Source: Acidobacteriota bacterium
GTDB lineage: Bacteria > Acidobacteriota > Aminicenantia > JBFLYD01
DNA: 61,593 nucleotides
Reading direction: 5' to 3'
NCBI GenBank assembly: GCA_040756905.1
Contig: JBFLYD010000031.1
Coordinates: 1 to 61,593, forward strand
The notes under the pieces are model-generated. The model made no database searches, was not told the DNA's origin, and saw only the letters and a list, made by a program, of their open reading frames with translations. The first letter of the stretch is position 1. Each line of letters opens with the position of its first letter. Below are positions 1 to 8,231 of the stretch, in pieces. The position numbers and the translations under genes are program-made.

Positions 1-66
1 GGCTTCAGCTTCCTGAATAACCTGAAGCTTAAATTCAGGGCTAAATACTCTTTTTTTACCAGACAC
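1..66 (-). CDS. IS3-type transposase OrfA, N-terminal 22 residues (partial)
   Basis: On the minus strand a GTG start at 66 is preceded by a strong AAGGAGG ribosome-binding site at 73-79 with 6 nt spacing. The 22 residues visible contain KKRVFSPEFKLQVIQEA, the typical opening of an IS3/IS911 OrfA helix-turn-helix (K-R-x-[FY]-[ST]-x-E-F-K). OrfA binds the element's ends and is normally joined by frameshifting to the OrfB DDE transposase. The gene runs off the left edge of the window. A TnpA-type accessory protein of another IS family is the main alternative. Confidence 0.6.
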   Translation of the reverse strand, partial: MSGKKRVFSPEFKLQVIQEAEA

Positions 67-129
67 TTGCTGCCTCCTTACATAGATAGTGTCTTATTTT
101 TTTGTCCTATGCAAGGGGTGCACTCCCCA
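1..129 (-). mobile_element. Terminus of an IS3/IS150-like insertion sequence
   Basis: The stretch holds the start of a transposase gene on the minus strand and, upstream of it, a short leader that ends near 124-129 in GGGGTGCACTCCCC. Read on the minus strand, the outer end begins GGGGAGTGCACCCC, followed by a GGAC-containing segment, which resembles the terminal inverted repeats of IS150-type IS3 elements as I remember them. The gene to the right starts in mid-protein exactly here, so the boundary is also set by the disrupted gene. The other end of the element lies outside the window, so the family cannot be confirmed. Confidence 0.6.
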
Positions 130-543
130 GTGATTTTAGGATATGATTTAAAGAAAGATTCTGAAGAAGATGTAAAAAAACCTTTTAAGATAGATCAATC
201 AAGGATATACCCTTCAATTGAAAACATATTCTCCCAAAAGGATAAACTCATCATATTCACCCAGATAAAGAAAAAAGAAGGTTATGAGGAGAATGTAAAA
301 TTAGTGCTTAAGATAGAAAACTCTGAGAAGATCCTGTGGAGAAAAGATGTAGACATCTCGGATACACCTTCTCTTTTAAACATATTTGAATCACTCTCCC
401 TTGAGAAATTCTCACCCGGAAAATACAAATTAAGTGTTTCTCTTCTTAAAGGCAAGAATCAGATTGATTCAAAGGAAAAAGAGTTTTCAATTCAAAAAGA
501 ACCTGTTCCAAGACAGTGGATTCTTTCAAAGATATGGAAATAA
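130..543 (+). pseudogene. C-terminal remnant of a GWxTD-like protein, 5' end lost to the IS
   Basis: An open frame of about 138 codons reads in phase from the IS boundary to a TAA at 541-543. It has no plausible start or ribosome site of its own, since upstream codons of the same frame are IS sequence. The C-terminus, with a beta-rich FSPGKYKLSVSLL segment and a closing PRQWILSKIWK, resembles the end of GWxTD-domain proteins that lie next to TPR genes in Acidobacteriota-type genomes. The GWxTD motif itself would be in the missing part, so the family call is tentative. It converges on and overlaps the TPR gene by 18 bp. The function is presumably lost. Confidence 0.55.
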
Positions 544-2352
544 ATCTTCAGTCTTTAAATCTTTGATTAATTTAAAAGCCTCCTCCTGATTTTTCCCACC
601 CAGGCTGATGTGCTTTTCAAGGAAGAATATAGCTTTATCATTTTCATCTCTATCATAGTAAATCTTACCTAAATCAAAGTAAGCTTCAGGGTTGTTAGGC
701 TCAAGTTCAATTGCTTCCTCAAGCTCTTCTATAGCCTTAGATATTTTGTCTTTTTTTATGTAGAGGGAGGAAAGGGAAATATGGGCTCTGTAGGATATAG
801 ATTCTTTGTGGACAATCAAAGATACACTCAGTCCTTCCTCTATGAATTTTTCTTTCATTTCTTTTTTTGAGATTTTGGGTAAATCATACTCTATCGCTTT
901 TCTCCATTCCTCCTCTGATTTATCAAACTCATTTAGAGCAAAGTATGCACATCCTAAGTTATAATGGGCCAGGGGATCTTTCTCAGAGATCTCAACTGTT
1001 TTTCTATACTCCTCTTCTGATTTAGAGAAATTTCCCTCTCTAAAGTATATGTTTCCTAAAAGGTCATGGGCCTCAAAGAAATCCTTTTTAGTTTCAATTG
1101 CAATTAAAGCATAATTTTTAGCTTTGAGGAGTTGATTCTTCATAAAATGCAACTGACCTAGGTTGTAGTTTATGTAAAAACATCCTCTATCAATTTGAGT
1201 TGAATAGGTTAAAATCTTTATAGCCTCATCTATTTTTCCCTCTCTTACTTTAAGTATTGCTCTTTCATTTAGTAAAGGGAGGAGCATAGAAGGTTTGATG
1301 TTGTAGTGTTTTAAGTTATCTAAATCTATTCCATGCTGTAGAAGTCTTTCAAAGTCTATCTCATAAATTGTTCCAAATTTTATTTTTGACTCTAAACCAA
1401 TGAAAAAAAGAGGAATTTTTTTAGGGGAGTAATCTTTTGGAGAAATCTTTATTCCTAATTTCTCAAACTCCTCTTTTGCTCTATCTACTTTTCCAAGGTG
1501 AAAGTATGCTCTTCCCATGTTTCTCTTTGAATCTAAATCATCTGGAGAAATCTTTAGAGCTTCTTCCCATGTATTTATAGATTTTTCATAATCACCTTTG
1601 TTATAAAGTATACATCCTTCATTTTTCTTTGCTTCTAAAAAATTAGGGTTTATCTTCAAAGCATCATGGAGAGAATCCAATGCTTCTTTTTCTTTTTCTG
1701 AGTAATAAAGAAGATAGCCTTCTATAAAATAATCTATTTCGTCCTTTTCTTTTTTAATTGAAGAAATTCTTTTAAAGTTTTCATAAGCTTTTTTATAATC
1801 CTTGATATATACATATATATCAAGAAGAAGATACCTTGTATCCAATTCATTGTATCCAGCTTTTAATGCTGATAAGAGTTTTTTCTCTGCTGTTTTGTAA
1901 TCTCCTTTCTTCCTTAGTGTTAATCCTCTTCCCATGTAGAGAAGAGAAATATTTTTATCAGATAAATGAAATCTTCTCTTTCTTAATTGAGGAAAACTTT
2001 CTACCCAGGATCTTCCTTCTTTATCAACATATATAGGACCTCTTAATCTTTTCTCAAGCTCAATTTCATCTTCAATCTTAAGAAACTCTTTAAAAGCTGA
2101 TTCGAAATCTTTTTTCAGATAAAATGAAATTCCTAAAAAAAGGTCAATATCATAATTCATTGGAAAAGAATCTTTTAATTTTTTTAAAATATCTATTGCT
2201 TCATCGACCATTCCAAGGTTTAGATATCCATTCACAAGGTCTAAAAGGAAATCGACATTACCTGATTCATATTTAATTCTTTGGGCACTTACAAAATCAC
2301 TTATTATAATAATTAAAAAGATGATAAAAAATAATCTTTTAATCACTTTCAA
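526..2352 (-). CDS. Secreted tetratricopeptide-repeat protein
   Basis: This 608-residue protein starts with a signal peptide (residues 1-23, hydrophobic core FFIIFLIIII, cleavage near VSA-Q). The rest is nearly all TPR helices: clear repeats lie near residues 30-70, 140-270 and 375-600, with typical motifs such as YFDLGKIYYDRDENDKAI and AHYNLGCAYFALNEFDKSE. A less regular linker lies around 290-375. TPR arrays are protein-protein scaffolds, and the signal peptide places this one in the periplasm or outside. The start is TTG at 2352 after an AAGGG site. It overlaps the truncated GWxTD-like gene at its 3' end, a pairing known for that family. No enzymatic domain is visible. Confidence 0.85.
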   Translation of the reverse strand: MKVIKRLFFIIFLIIIISDFVSAQRIKYESGNVDFLLDLVNGYLNLGMVDEAIDILKKLKDSFPMNYDIDLFLGISFYLKKDFESAFKEFLKIEDEIELEKRLRGPIYVDKEGRSWVESFPQLRKRRFHLSDKNISLLYMGRGLTLRKKGDYKTAEKKLLSALKAGYNELDTRYLLLDIYVYIKDYKKAYENFKRISSIKKEKDEIDYFIEGYLLYYSEKEKEALDSLHDALKINPNFLEAKKNEGCILYNKGDYEKSINTWEEALKISPDDLDSKRNMGRAYFHLGKVDRAKEEFEKLGIKISPKDYSPKKIPLFFIGLESKIKFGTIYEIDFERLLQHGIDLDNLKHYNIKPSMLLPLLNERAILKVREGKIDEAIKILTYSTQIDRGCFYINYNLGQLHFMKNQLLKAKNYALIAIETKKDFFEAHDLLGNIYFREGNFSKSEEEYRKTVEISEKDPLAHYNLGCAYFALNEFDKSEEEWRKAIEYDLPKISKKEMKEKFIEEGLSVSLIVHKESISYRAHISLSSLYIKKDKISKAIEELEEAIELEPNNPEAYFDLGKIYYDRDENDKAIFFLEKHISLGGKNQEEAFKLIKDLKTEDLFPYL

Positions 2353-2451
2353 ATTTTCCCTTTTTATTTTAATTATAAAAATTTTTTATATAAATTAAAA
2401 ATTTTTTATTATTGATTCTCTTCAAGAAAAAAATATTCCTTTTTAAAATTA

Positions 2452-3048
2452 TCAAGAATAAATTTGAACTAGCTTTTCCATCAATTTTATTAATTTAACC
2501 TGATCTTCTTGGATACTATGAGGACCATCAATAAACAATATGACTCCTTTAGGATCAATAAAAAATTTTAAAGGACTCCTTCTTATCTTAAATTGTTTAA
2601 ATAAATCAGGTTTTTTAATAATAGGAAAGTCTATTTTAAATTCTTGCTTAAAAAGTTTCAGTTCTTCCATATTATCAGTATGTGAAATCCCAATAACTTT
2701 TATAAATTTGTATTTCCTGTGGATTTTCTCCCATACTGAGGCTTCTTCCAAACAGGCTGGACAATCTTTTAATGTGAAAAAAATTACAAAGAGAAATTTT
2801 GAATTGGATGAGTTTGAATTTTCTTCTAATGTATCTTTTGGAAAAGATGTGCCAAGAAATTCAATTGTACTGATATCAATAGAAAATGAGTTAAATATAT
2901 CATGAGAAATTATAATCACATTATAGAGAATGGAGTATTTTTTTATATTATTCCTAAGTTCTTTATTTTTTATTAAAAGATTTATGTTTAAAATTATAAA
3001 AATTACTGAAAGAAAATAAATTATTTTTTTGAAGCTTGGGTATTTCAA
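2452..3048 (-). CDS. Membrane-anchored thioredoxin-like (TlpA/redoxin) protein
   Basis: This 198-residue protein has one N-terminal membrane helix (about residues 8-26, FKKIIYFLSVIFIILNINLL) and a periplasmic thioredoxin-fold domain. The redox motif is CPAC at residues 96-99. The cis-proline strand (RRSPLKFFIDPKG) follows about 60 residues later, as in TlpA/AhpC-TSA proteins. It begins with TTG, 11 nt after the stop of the propeller gene, so the two are co-transcribed. It is the third gene of a locus headed by a secreted peptide with eight cysteines. I infer that it may oxidise, reduce or shuffle disulfides of that peptide, but the sequence does not show the direction. Confidence 0.8.
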   Translation of the reverse strand: MKYPSFKKIIYFLSVIFIILNINLLIKNKELRNNIKKYSILYNVIIISHDIFNSFSIDISTIEFLGTSFPKDTLEENSNSSNSKFLFVIFFTLKDCPACLEEASVWEKIHRKYKFIKVIGISHTDNMEELKLFKQEFKIDFPIIKKPDLFKQFKIRRSPLKFFIDPKGVILFIDGPHSIQEDQVKLIKLMEKLVQIYS

Positions 3049-3059
3049 TTTGTTCTCTT

Positions 3060-4085
3060 TTATTTTTTTAACAAAATTTTATATTTTCCAATTTCATATT
3101 TTCTCTCATCCCTATTTGAAAATTGGTTTGAATGAAAATATAAGTTATCTTCTGTATCCTTACTCATAAGCCTATGGGAAGTCAGAATATTCTGTGCAAT
3201 AAGTTTTCCATCTTTGTCAAAAATATCGATTGAATATTTTCTTTTATCATAGAGAATAAAAGAGATTATTAATATTTTGTTTTTCAGTACTAAAATATTG
3301 TCTATGTAGCTCCATTTTTTATACCACTCTCTCATTATTGATGGAAATCTTGAATACTCAGGAAGTTTATCTGGAGGAAAAATATATTTACTGTTAGGAT
3401 TTTTTATTACATTTTGTAATTTCCCATCAGCATTGAATTTATAAATTTCATAAGTTATCGCTAACGCCGCGAATATATTTTCTTCTTTATCAAAATCAAA
3501 AAATGCATCTGCCAGTCTCATATTAAGTTTATAAAATTTTTCATTAGGGGATAAGAATGAGTTTATTAATATTCCATTATGATTGAATTTTCTTATGAAA
3601 AAACCTTCTTTTTCTTTTATATAGTGAAACCCCGCAATAAAAATTTCATTCTTAGAATTTACCTTTATATCTCTACAACTTCCTATATAAAAGCTTCTTA
3701 TAAGTTTTTTATTGTTTCGGTTAAATTTTTTAACAACCCTAAGACCTAAATCGCACACATATACATAATTCTTATCTACATAAATTCCTATAGGAAATTC
3801 AAATTCTTCAGGACCTTTTCCTCTTCTACCGAATGAGTCAGTTAAATTTCCTTTCTTGTCAAATTTTTTTATGTTTCTATTTCTAGCATCTATTATCCAA
3901 ATATTATCAGATTCATCTATTCTCAATTTTACTATTGAACTTAATTGAATTTCTCTATTCTGTTGTAAATTTATAATTTCAACTTTTTTAAAAAAATTCT
4001 TAAATAATTTATTATTGCTTTTTATATCTTTGATATTTAGAAATAATAAAAATAATAAAGAAATTAGAACTTTTATCACTTTCAT
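3060..4085 (-). CDS. Secreted six-bladed beta-propeller (NHL-like) protein
   Basis: The 341-residue protein has an N-terminal signal peptide (MKVIKVLISLLFLLFLNIK). It then shows repeated NHL/propeller strands such as IVKLRIDESDNIWIIDARN, NIKKFDKKGNLTDSFGRRG and YVYVCDLGLRVVKKF, each blade with a D/N-rich turn followed by a K-F-D/N strand. It fits the '6-bladed beta-propeller' family common in Bacteroidota and Acidobacteriota-type genomes, whose substrate is unknown. I chose ATG 4085 because the signal peptide then starts normally. A GTG at 4130 overlapping the peptide gene's stop would add 15 residues and couple translation. The middle gene of the peptide-propeller-thioredoxin set. Confidence 0.75.
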   Translation of the reverse strand: MKVIKVLISLLFLLFLNIKDIKSNNKLFKNFFKKVEIINLQQNREIQLSSIVKLRIDESDNIWIIDARNRNIKKFDKKGNLTDSFGRRGKGPEEFEFPIGIYVDKNYVYVCDLGLRVVKKFNRNNKKLIRSFYIGSCRDIKVNSKNEIFIAGFHYIKEKEGFFIRKFNHNGILINSFLSPNEKFYKLNMRLADAFFDFDKEENIFAALAITYEIYKFNADGKLQNVIKNPNSKYIFPPDKLPEYSRFPSIMREWYKKWSYIDNILVLKNKILIISFILYDKRKYSIDIFDKDGKLIAQNILTSHRLMSKDTEDNLYFHSNQFSNRDERKYEIGKYKILLKK

Positions 4086-4093
4086 ATTTTGAA

Positions 4094-4441
4094 AAAAATA
4101 AGGTGGCCTACTAACTTTTGAATTTAACACTCAAGAGCTGGATCGTAATCCGGACAACAATCGTTTCCTCCTTCAAAACAATAACACCAGCAGGTGAGCT
4201 GGTCAGGCGGACCATAATAATAACATTCCCAATGTCCTGTAGGTTGTAAATTTGGGTCTCCTCCGCACGGCATCAGAGGAACAACTTGAGCAGAAGCTGA
4301 TTTTGAACTGTTAGTGTTAAATAAAATAGAAAGATTCAATATCATCAAAGAAAAAATTGTAATCATTATTAATTGTTTTAAAAGTTTTGTCATTTTCTTC
4401 CCTCCTTTCAATTCTTAATTTTTCTTGGCCACCTTATTTTT
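4094..4441. repeat. 15-bp perfect inverted repeat flanking the cysteine-rich peptide gene
   Basis: The sequence AAAAATAAGGTGGCC at 4094-4108 is exactly complementary to GGCCACCTTATTTTT at 4427-4441. The arms enclose the whole peptide gene. One arm lies in the predicted 5' leader of the transcript, the other just upstream of the propeller gene's ATG, where a ribosome-binding site would sit. The arms could form a long-range RNA stem or could mark the ends of a small mobile cassette. No target-site duplication is obvious to me. Confidence 0.7.
4124..4393 (-). CDS. Small secreted peptide with eight cysteines
   Basis: The 89-residue precursor has a signal peptide (hydrophobic core about residues 8-24, likely cleavage after SASA at 35). 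The mature part of about 54 residues carries eight cysteines at 43, 57, 68, 70, 72, 79, 80 and 89, clustered in TCWCYC and NDCCPDY. It is acidic and rich in Pro, Gly and Tyr. I do not recognise the family; NVEALA-type peptides of Bacteroidota, encoded beside six-bladed propellers, are the closest analogy in context. ATG 4393 is chosen because AAGGAGG lies 8 nt upstream. A TTG at 4411 would put that site inside the gene. It is followed by a propeller gene and a thioredoxin-like gene. Confidence 0.7.
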   Translation of the reverse strand: MTKLLKQLIMITIFSLMILNLSILFNTNSSKSASAQVVPLMPCGGDPNLQPTGHWECYYYGPPDQLTCWCYCFEGGNDCCPDYDPALEC

Positions 4442-4451
4442 CATATTTATT

Positions 4452-4480
4452 TTTTTAGCATTAAAAAAAGATAAAGTCAA
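4452..4480 (-). promoter_or_regulatory. Possible promoter of the cysteine-rich peptide locus
   Basis: On the minus strand TTGACT (4480-4475), a 17-bp spacer and TAAAAA (4457-4452) form a sigma-70-like promoter with a moderate -10. Transcription would begin near 4445, just outside the right arm of the inverted repeat, so that arm would be the first element of the leader. Confidence 0.35.
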
Positions 4481-4616
4481 GTCATCTAAGGCTCTATGTC
4501 AAATTTTGTGATATACATAATAAGGAGACAATTGGTAGAAAAGAAACGGGAAATTATCTTTTCTTAACAGAAATCTTGTGTTATATAAAATAACATATCA
4601 TCATGGAGAGGAAAGG

Positions 4617-6056
4617 ATGGGGAAGAAAATAGAGAATAATTACAATCAAGTTGAATTTGTAAAAGGATTGGGAGTGGTGGATGCTACAAACATTGTTATA
4701 GGGTCAATGATTGGCTCTGGAATATTTATCGCTCCATCTTTAATGGCAGGGTACATACAAACACCAGGAATTCTTATTTTCTTGTGGTTGATCGGAGGTA
4801 TCCTTACTGTATTTGGTGCCTTAAGCTATGGCGAACTGGCATCATCATTTCCAAGAGCTGGAGGCCAGTATGTATTTTTAAAAGAGGCATATTCTCCTAT
4901 ATGGGGGTTTCTTTATGGATGGACCCTTTTTCTTGTAATACAGAGCGGATTTATAGCAGCTGTTGCAATTGCTTTTTCAAAATTTCTTGGAGTATTTTTA
5001 CCTTTTATCGGTGAAGAAAAAGCTATTTTTACTTTATCTCTTTTTGGTCAGAATTTTATTTTTTCTTCTGCCCAATTAGCCTCAATAATCTGTATTGGAA
5101 TATTAACTTATTTAAATATTCTTGGAGTTAAATCTGGAGCTTTGATTCAGAATGTTTTTACATTCTCAAAAGTTGGAGCAATATTACTCCTAATTTTATC
5201 AGCTTTTTTAATAGGAAAAGGTTCTTTTCAGAACTTTATTCCATTGGTGAAACCTGTTCTGCCAGGTTCAATTTCAATGGGACTTTTTGCAGCATTAGCA
5301 GTCGCCATGAGCAAAGCTCTTTTTGCCTATGATGCCTGGTATACTGTTACCTTTGTTGCTGAGGAAGTCAGGAATCCTCATAAAAATATACCACTTTCCA
5401 TGTTCTTTGGTACTGGAGCAGTTACTTTAATATATACACTCACAACAATGGCATATCTTTTTATCATCCCGATAGATAAAATGGCTATCGTTCCTGAGAA
5501 CAGAATAGGAGCATCTGTAGCAGAATCAATTTTGGCTCAACCTGGCCTTGTGTTTATAACAATTGCTATCCTTATATCTACTTTTGGATGTGTGAATGGA
5601 CTTATACTTGCTGGGCCGAGATTATACTACGCAATGGCCAGGGATGGATTATTTTTTAAAAAAGCTTCATTCCTCCATAGAGAGTATAAAACTCCTCATG
5701 TATCATTAATTTATCAGGGGATATGGTCTTCCATTCTTTCCATTTCAGGCACATACAACGACCTTCTTACTTATACAGCATTCGCCTCCCTTCTTTTTAA
5801 TTCCATGACAGTGGGAGGGCTCATAATCCTGAGATATAGAAGACCAGATCTCCAGAGACCATACAAAGTATTATTCTACCCATTCCTCCCTCTTATTTAT
5901 ATTGCAATTGCCCTATTTTTTATTGTGTATATAATCATTGGCGATCCTCTAAACTCTATAAAAGGACTTCTACTAATAGGAATTGGAATCCCGGCTTATC
6001 TCTATTGGAGGACTCGAGGAATTAAAAACCTAAAGGGAAATTATAGACAAATATAA
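4617..6056 (+). CDS. APC-family amino-acid permease
   Basis: This 479-residue integral membrane protein has about 12 hydrophobic segments. Near residue 25 it shows the first-helix signature NIVIGSMIGSGIFIAPS, whose broken GSGI helix binds the amino-acid backbone in APC/LAT-type transporters. Further motifs such as FPRAGGQYVFLKEAYSP and FAYDAWYTVTFVAEEVRNP agree with the SteT/YfnA-like branch. It takes up or exchanges amino acids across the inner membrane; the substrate cannot be read from sequence. ATG 4617 is preferred to an upstream start at 4578 because an AGGAAAGG-type site sits directly before it. It converges on the NSS transporter gene with a 10-bp gap and no visible terminator. Confidence 0.85.
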   Translation: MGKKIENNYNQVEFVKGLGVVDATNIVIGSMIGSGIFIAPSLMAGYIQTPGILIFLWLIGGILTVFGALSYGELASSFPRAGGQYVFLKEAYSPIWGFLYGWTLFLVIQSGFIAAVAIAFSKFLGVFLPFIGEEKAIFTLSLFGQNFIFSSAQLASIICIGILTYLNILGVKSGALIQNVFTFSKVGAILLLILSAFLIGKGSFQNFIPLVKPVLPGSISMGLFAALAVAMSKALFAYDAWYTVTFVAEEVRNPHKNIPLSMFFGTGAVTLIYTLTTMAYLFIIPIDKMAIVPENRIGASVAESILAQPGLVFITIAILISTFGCVNGLILAGPRLYYAMARDGLFFKKASFLHREYKTPHVSLIYQGIWSSILSISGTYNDLLTYTAFASLLFNSMTVGGLIILRYRRPDLQRPYKVLFYPFLPLIYIAIALFFIVYIIIGDPLNSIKGLLLIGIGIPAYLYWRTRGIKNLKGNYRQI

Positions 6057-6066
6057 ATAATAAGGA

Positions 6067-7608
6067 TTAAGTCTCCTTCTCCCTTCTCTTCCATACCTTC
6101 CAGACGAGGATAGAAACGACAATAATAAATATCGCAATCATCCCCCTGGCTCCCCAGAGATAGGACTTTCTTAAAGGATCCTCACCAATCATAAAGAATT
6201 TTTTATAGGCCTCTTGATAGGTCCATGCTCCCAAGAGAATAAGAAGATAGAGGGGTGTAATATATTTCATTATAAAGTAGAAAAATCTGGGAATGCGGAT
6301 ATCTGCTCCTTTGTGAATCTCATTCCATGCCTTATCCATTCCAAAGATCCAGGCAAAGATGATGATCTCTGTAACAGAAAATACCACTAAACCAAAGGTT
6401 CCTGCCCAGAAGTCCAGCTCATCTAAGAATCCATATTTGAAAAAGAAGATAACGCAAAGGGTGGAAACAAATAATACAGACATGGCTACAATCACAGCCT
6501 TGGATCTTTTCCATTTTAGCTCATCCTGGAGAAAGGCTATGGCAGGTTGGGTCAAAGCCACTGAGGAGGTGATTCCAGCAATGAAAAGGAGAAAGAACCA
6601 GAGAGCACCAAAGAGTTGGCCCAAGGGGATCTTCTGGAATATGACAGGAAGGGATTGGAATCCAAGATCAAAGGCTCCACCCTGGGCGATGATCTGGGTC
6701 TCTGCTAGTCCAAAAAAGGCTACTGCTGCAGGAATGGCAATGGTTCCTCCACAGACTATCTCTGCAAATTCATTGGTGGAGGATGTGGCCAATCCTGAAA
6801 GCACAATATCATCCTGCTCTCTGATATAACTGGCATAGGTATGGATGAGCCCCGCACCAAGACTTAAGGTGAAGAATATCTGACCTGCTGCCACTAACCA
6901 TATATTGGCCTCTGTCAGTCTGGAAAAACCAGGGTTCCAGATGAATCCCATTCCATTGGCAATGTTCCAGTCAGGGTGCTCAGGATTGGGGGTTCCTAAG
7001 GTAAGAACCCTTATAACAAGGATAAGAGCTAAAATGAACAATAAGGGCATCCCTATCTTGGCCAAAACCTCAATACCTTTGGAAATTCCTCTGTAGAGGA
7101 AGTAGAAATTTATGGCAAAGGTGATAATGAAAAATATCAGAGCAGGAAAAAGACTTGTAAAAAATTGATTCTGCTCAATACCCTGATATCCTCTTAGAAA
7201 CTGGCCCATGAGTTCTCTGGTTTGATTTCCGAAGTATTTTCCAGTGGCTGAAAAATATGCAAAGCCTAAGGTCCAGGATTCAATGAAGACATAATAGATT
7301 ACAATAGTAAAAGGAAGAATCACACCCAAGACGCCCAGATATTTGGAGATGGGGTTTCTCCATAGAACATGGAACATTCCTGGAGCTGTTCCATGGCCAT
7401 GCTTTCCGCCATAACGGCCAATCCCCCATTCAACCCACATAAGGGGAATACCTAAAAGAAGGAAGGCTGTAAAGTAGGGGATCATGAAGGCTCCTCCACC
7501 ATTGGCTGCTGCCTTTACAGGAAATCTCAAGAAATTTCCCAGTCCTATGGCATTTCCAGCCATGGCCAGTATCAATCCAATCCTCGTTCCCCACCTTTCT
7601 CTTTCCAT
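6067..7608 (-). CDS. Sodium-dependent NSS-family (SNF) amino-acid transporter
   Basis: This 513-residue membrane protein has about 12 helices. The N-terminus reads RWGTRIGLILAMAGNAIGLGNFLRFP, the helix-1 signature of neurotransmitter:sodium symporters of the LeuT/MhsT type, in which the unwound GNAIGLGN region binds Na+ and substrate. It imports an amino acid with sodium at the inner membrane; the substrate is not predictable. A ribosome site AAAGGAGAG precedes the ATG. Fourteen bases upstream ends a 39-codon gene for a MetS-type small subunit, so the two form an operon and probably a two-subunit transporter, as in methionine/alanine MetPS systems. Confidence 0.9.
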   Translation of the reverse strand: MERERWGTRIGLILAMAGNAIGLGNFLRFPVKAAANGGGAFMIPYFTAFLLLGIPLMWVEWGIGRYGGKHGHGTAPGMFHVLWRNPISKYLGVLGVILPFTIVIYYVFIESWTLGFAYFSATGKYFGNQTRELMGQFLRGYQGIEQNQFFTSLFPALIFFIITFAINFYFLYRGISKGIEVLAKIGMPLLFILALILVIRVLTLGTPNPEHPDWNIANGMGFIWNPGFSRLTEANIWLVAAGQIFFTLSLGAGLIHTYASYIREQDDIVLSGLATSSTNEFAEIVCGGTIAIPAAVAFFGLAETQIIAQGGAFDLGFQSLPVIFQKIPLGQLFGALWFFLLFIAGITSSVALTQPAIAFLQDELKWKRSKAVIVAMSVLFVSTLCVIFFFKYGFLDELDFWAGTFGLVVFSVTEIIIFAWIFGMDKAWNEIHKGADIRIPRFFYFIMKYITPLYLLILLGAWTYQEAYKKFFMIGEDPLRKSYLWGARGMIAIFIIVVSILVWKVWKRREKET

Positions 7609-7621
7609 TGTTCTCTCCTTT

Positions 7622-7741
7622 CTATTTGACTTTTTTGCCTTTTCTCAGGACATTGAAAAATGAATAGATAGATAGGAAGATTGCAATCCCCCACCCAAAG
7701 ATTAAGAATATCCATCCTCCAGCAGTAAGTCCCTTCTCCAT
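7622..7741 (-). CDS. MetS-family NSS transporter small subunit
   Basis: This 39-residue gene has a consensus AAGGAGG site (7746-7752) four bases before its ATG. The product is one membrane helix (GGWIFLIFGWGIAIFLSIY) followed by a lysine-rich tail (RKGKKVK), the pattern of MetS-type accessory peptides encoded just before NSS transporters. In Corynebacterium the MetS peptide is required for methionine uptake by MetP. Here it ends 14 bp before the NSS gene on the same strand, which supports the call better than such a short sequence alone could. Confidence 0.8.
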   Translation of the reverse strand: MEKGLTAGGWIFLIFGWGIAIFLSIYSFFNVLRKGKKVK

Positions 7742-7890
7742 ACATCCTCCTTTCTGTCTTTAAGATTATAAGAATTTAATTAACCCAGCTAAGATGATCT
7801 TCTTTTTTTCCCTCTATTCTCATTCTCCCTTTAGCTACGAGCATAAAAGTGTAATCTCAAATATCCATGTTGTCAATATTTCGATTTTCT
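7742..7890. other. Leader region of the metS-NSS operon, no gene seen
   Basis: Apart from the ribosome site of the small subunit gene, I see a possible minus-strand -10 (TATAAT around 7764-7769) without a good -35. There are no stable hairpins and no recognisable riboswitch. Traces of the adjacent IS1380-like remnant may extend into it. Confidence 0.3.
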
Positions 7891-8130
7891 TCAAAAATAA
7901 TCTACCCGAAAGAAGATAGTTTGAAGTGCAGCTTTACTTTGATCAGCAGCAATAGTAAATATAATGTTTGACTCTAAACATTCAAGGAGAAATATTACCC
8001 TACCTGAATTCATCATAGAGAGATAAACCGTTTTCAGCCAAATAAGCAACCATGGGTATATATCCTCTAAATCCATGATAGGTTCTCTCTGCTTCTTACT
8101 TTTCTGCTTCAATTGCAACAGACGGAGTTC
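7891..8130 (-). pseudogene. Decayed IS1380-like transposase fragment
   Basis: Minus-strand translation in changing frames gives pieces in the order expected of an IS1380-type DDE transposase. First comes VAIEAEK, a stop codon, then EAERTYHGFRGYIPMVAYL and AENGLSLYDEFR. After a frame change comes GNISPLN, then after another FTIAADQSKAALQTIFF. The segment TYHGFRGY-IP, followed by D-E-F-R and G-N, matches my memory of the region between the catalytic acidic residues of this family. In-frame stops and shifts show it is dead. Only about 80 codons are left and no terminal repeats are visible. The family call rests on memory of short motifs. Confidence 0.55.
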
Positions 8131-8179
8131 TCTTTTGTTTAGAGAATTTCTCTCGCGGGAATAGGGAGCCAGGTGTACC

Positions 8180-8208
8180 TTGACAATTAAAAAAATAAAT
8201 ATTATATT
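8180..8208 (+). promoter_or_regulatory. Sigma-70-type promoter for dnaG-rpoD
   Basis: TTGACA at 8180-8185, a 17-bp spacer and TATATT at 8203-8208 lie 24 bp before the dnaG ATG. Initiation would be near 8215, giving a leader of under 20 nt. It is the best match to a housekeeping promoter in this gap. Confidence 0.55.
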
Positions 8209-8231
8209 ATAAATGATATTTTCACTATTAA

